Shown: in pieces, positions 6,162-6,605 of the stretch | Position numbering within the stretch: position 1 is the first letter of the stretch | How the letters are laid out: every line of letters begins with the position of its first letter | Notes under the pieces: model-generated | Seen by the model: only the letters and a program-made list of their open reading frames with translations | Told to the model about the DNA's origin: nothing | The model's database searches: none | Assembly (NCBI GenBank): GCA_013813605.1 | Contig: JACCRL010000313.1 | Coordinates: 1-6,605, forward strand | DNA: 6,605 nucleotides | Source: Gemmatimonadaceae bacterium | GTDB taxonomy: Bacteria; Gemmatimonadota; Gemmatimonadetes; Gemmatimonadales; Gemmatimonadaceae | Direction of reading: 5' to 3' | Position numbers and translations under genes: made by a program

Positions 6162-6389
6162 ATGCCATCTGTCATACGATGCCCGCGTTGCCAATCCACG
6201 ATGGACCCCGGTTACGTCGTTGACCTTACGTACGGCGGGGCCAACCCCGCGCAATGGGCGCCAGGCTTTCCGCAAAAGAGTATCTGGCTCGGACTCAAGC
6301 TGGACAAGAAGCAGATGCTTAGCGTGACGACTTTCAGGTGCCGCAAATGCGGTTGCCTCGAATCATATGCTCTCGCCCAGGGAGAATAG
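6162..6389 (+). CDS. Small zinc-ribbon protein, function unknown
   Basis: A 75-residue protein that starts CPRC (C7, C10) and ends with CRKCGC (C60, C63, C65). The two CxxC knuckles about 50 residues apart fit a single zinc ribbon. The middle section holds an aromatic and glycine-rich segment (YGGANPAQWAPGF) and a Lys-rich turn. The layout 'CPxC...MxxGYV...W...FRCxxCGxLESYA' resembles small bacterial zinc-ribbon proteins of unknown function (similar to DUF6487, from memory). There is no signal or membrane segment, so it is probably cytoplasmic. The upstream ribosome site is weak, with no clear purine run before ATG 6162. The gene ends 1 nt before the next start, whose ribosome site lies inside its last codons, which suggests co-translation. 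Confidence 0.8.
   Translation: MPSVIRCPRCQSTMDPGYVVDLTYGGANPAQWAPGFPQKSIWLGLKLDKKQMLSVTTFRCRKCGCLESYALAQGE
6379..6384 (+). promoter_or_regulatory. Ribosome binding site of the gene starting at 6391
   Basis: AGGGAG lies 6 nt before ATG 6391 and within the last codons of the zinc-ribbon gene. It supports the start of the last gene, whose length is cut by the window edge. Confidence 0.7.
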
Positions 6390-6390
6390 C

Positions 6391-6605
6391 ATGATCTTCC
6401 CGGTCCGACAGCACGCCGCTGCCGCGCGGACGGCTCTGCTTACGGTCATTGCCGCGCTCATACTGCTGAATGCGGAGGATGCCGCGGCGCAGGCCGCTCC
6501 TCTCGAGGTCGTCAGGCCCGCGGAGAATCTGGTCGTTGATGGGGTCCCGGCCATCCCGGCGACCCTGCGCGACGAAGTCAGGCGTTATACCGAGTCGCGC
6601 AGTGC
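6391..6605 (+). CDS. Exported protein, probable S9-family (prolyl oligopeptidase-type) peptidase, N-terminus only
   Basis: The frame from ATG 6391 is open to the window end (71 codons and two bases). Residues 1-34 look like a signal peptide: a basic start, a hydrophobic run TALLTVIAALILL (14-26), then small residues with likely cleavage near EDAAAQA. The mature start reads DGVPAIPATLRDEVRRYTES. In my recollection 'DG-IPPIP-x-L-x-x-RVRRYxExRSA' is typical of the N-terminus of S9 serine peptidases with a beta-propeller in GC-rich bacteria. No catalytic residues lie within the window, so the assignment rests on this short stretch alone. The gene follows the zinc-ribbon gene by 1 nt and has a good ribosome site. 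Confidence 0.6.
   Translation, partial: MIFPVRQHAAAARTALLTVIAALILLNAEDAAAQAAPLEVVRPAENLVVDGVPAIPATLRDEVRRYTESRS

Overview
This is a GC-rich, gene-dense bacterial chromosomal window. One gene on the minus strand is cut by the left edge. Eight genes then run on the plus strand, and the last is cut by the right edge. Spacing is tight: most gaps are under 60 bases, one pair overlaps by 4 nt and another is 1 nt apart. I see no rRNA, tRNA, CRISPR array, insertion sequence or phage gene. The mix of a leukotriene-A4-hydrolase-type M1 aminopeptidase, an apparent exported S9 peptidase start and membrane-anchored wall enzymes in GC-rich DNA is reminiscent of Gemmatimonadota or a similar GC-rich Gram-negative lineage. 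That placement is an impression, not a measurement.

Layout. Bases 1-572 (minus) hold the N-terminal 190 codons of gpmI, cofactor-independent phosphoglycerate mutase. A 46-bp divergent gap follows. Bases 619-1296 encode a membrane-anchored coiled-coil protein that I read as a degenerate, probably inactive L,D-transpeptidase. Bases 1342-2199 encode an apparently active membrane-anchored L,D-transpeptidase (YkuD domain). Bases 2441-3265 encode an M15-type zinc D-Ala-D-Ala carboxypeptidase-like protein. Its open frame continues upstream through a membrane segment, but no ordinary start codon is present there. Bases 3282-3698 encode a small protein with a DUF2281-like N-terminus and a Pro/Ala-rich tail, and 3695-4177 a DUF1232 (YkvA-like) membrane protein overlapping it by 4 nt. 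Bases 4209-6110 encode a full-length exported M1 metallopeptidase of the LTA4H type. Bases 6162-6389 encode a small zinc-ribbon protein. Bases 6391-6605 encode the start of an exported protein that looks like an S9-family peptidase.

How the genes may work together. The first three plus-strand genes form a cell-envelope set: a pseudo-transpeptidase, a real L,D-transpeptidase that would cross-link peptidoglycan or attach proteins to it, and an M15 peptidase that would trim stem peptides. Two of the three have a visible N-terminal membrane anchor, and the third has one if its upstream frame is translated. The most interesting observation is the tandem catalytic/non-catalytic pair. The first copy aligns with the second at both ends of the domain, but the catalytic SHGC motif reads PPGA and the HGT motif is lost. 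It could be a regulatory or scaffolding pseudoenzyme. The second is the unresolved start of the M15 gene. The downstream peptidase genes have no clear functional link to this set beyond position.
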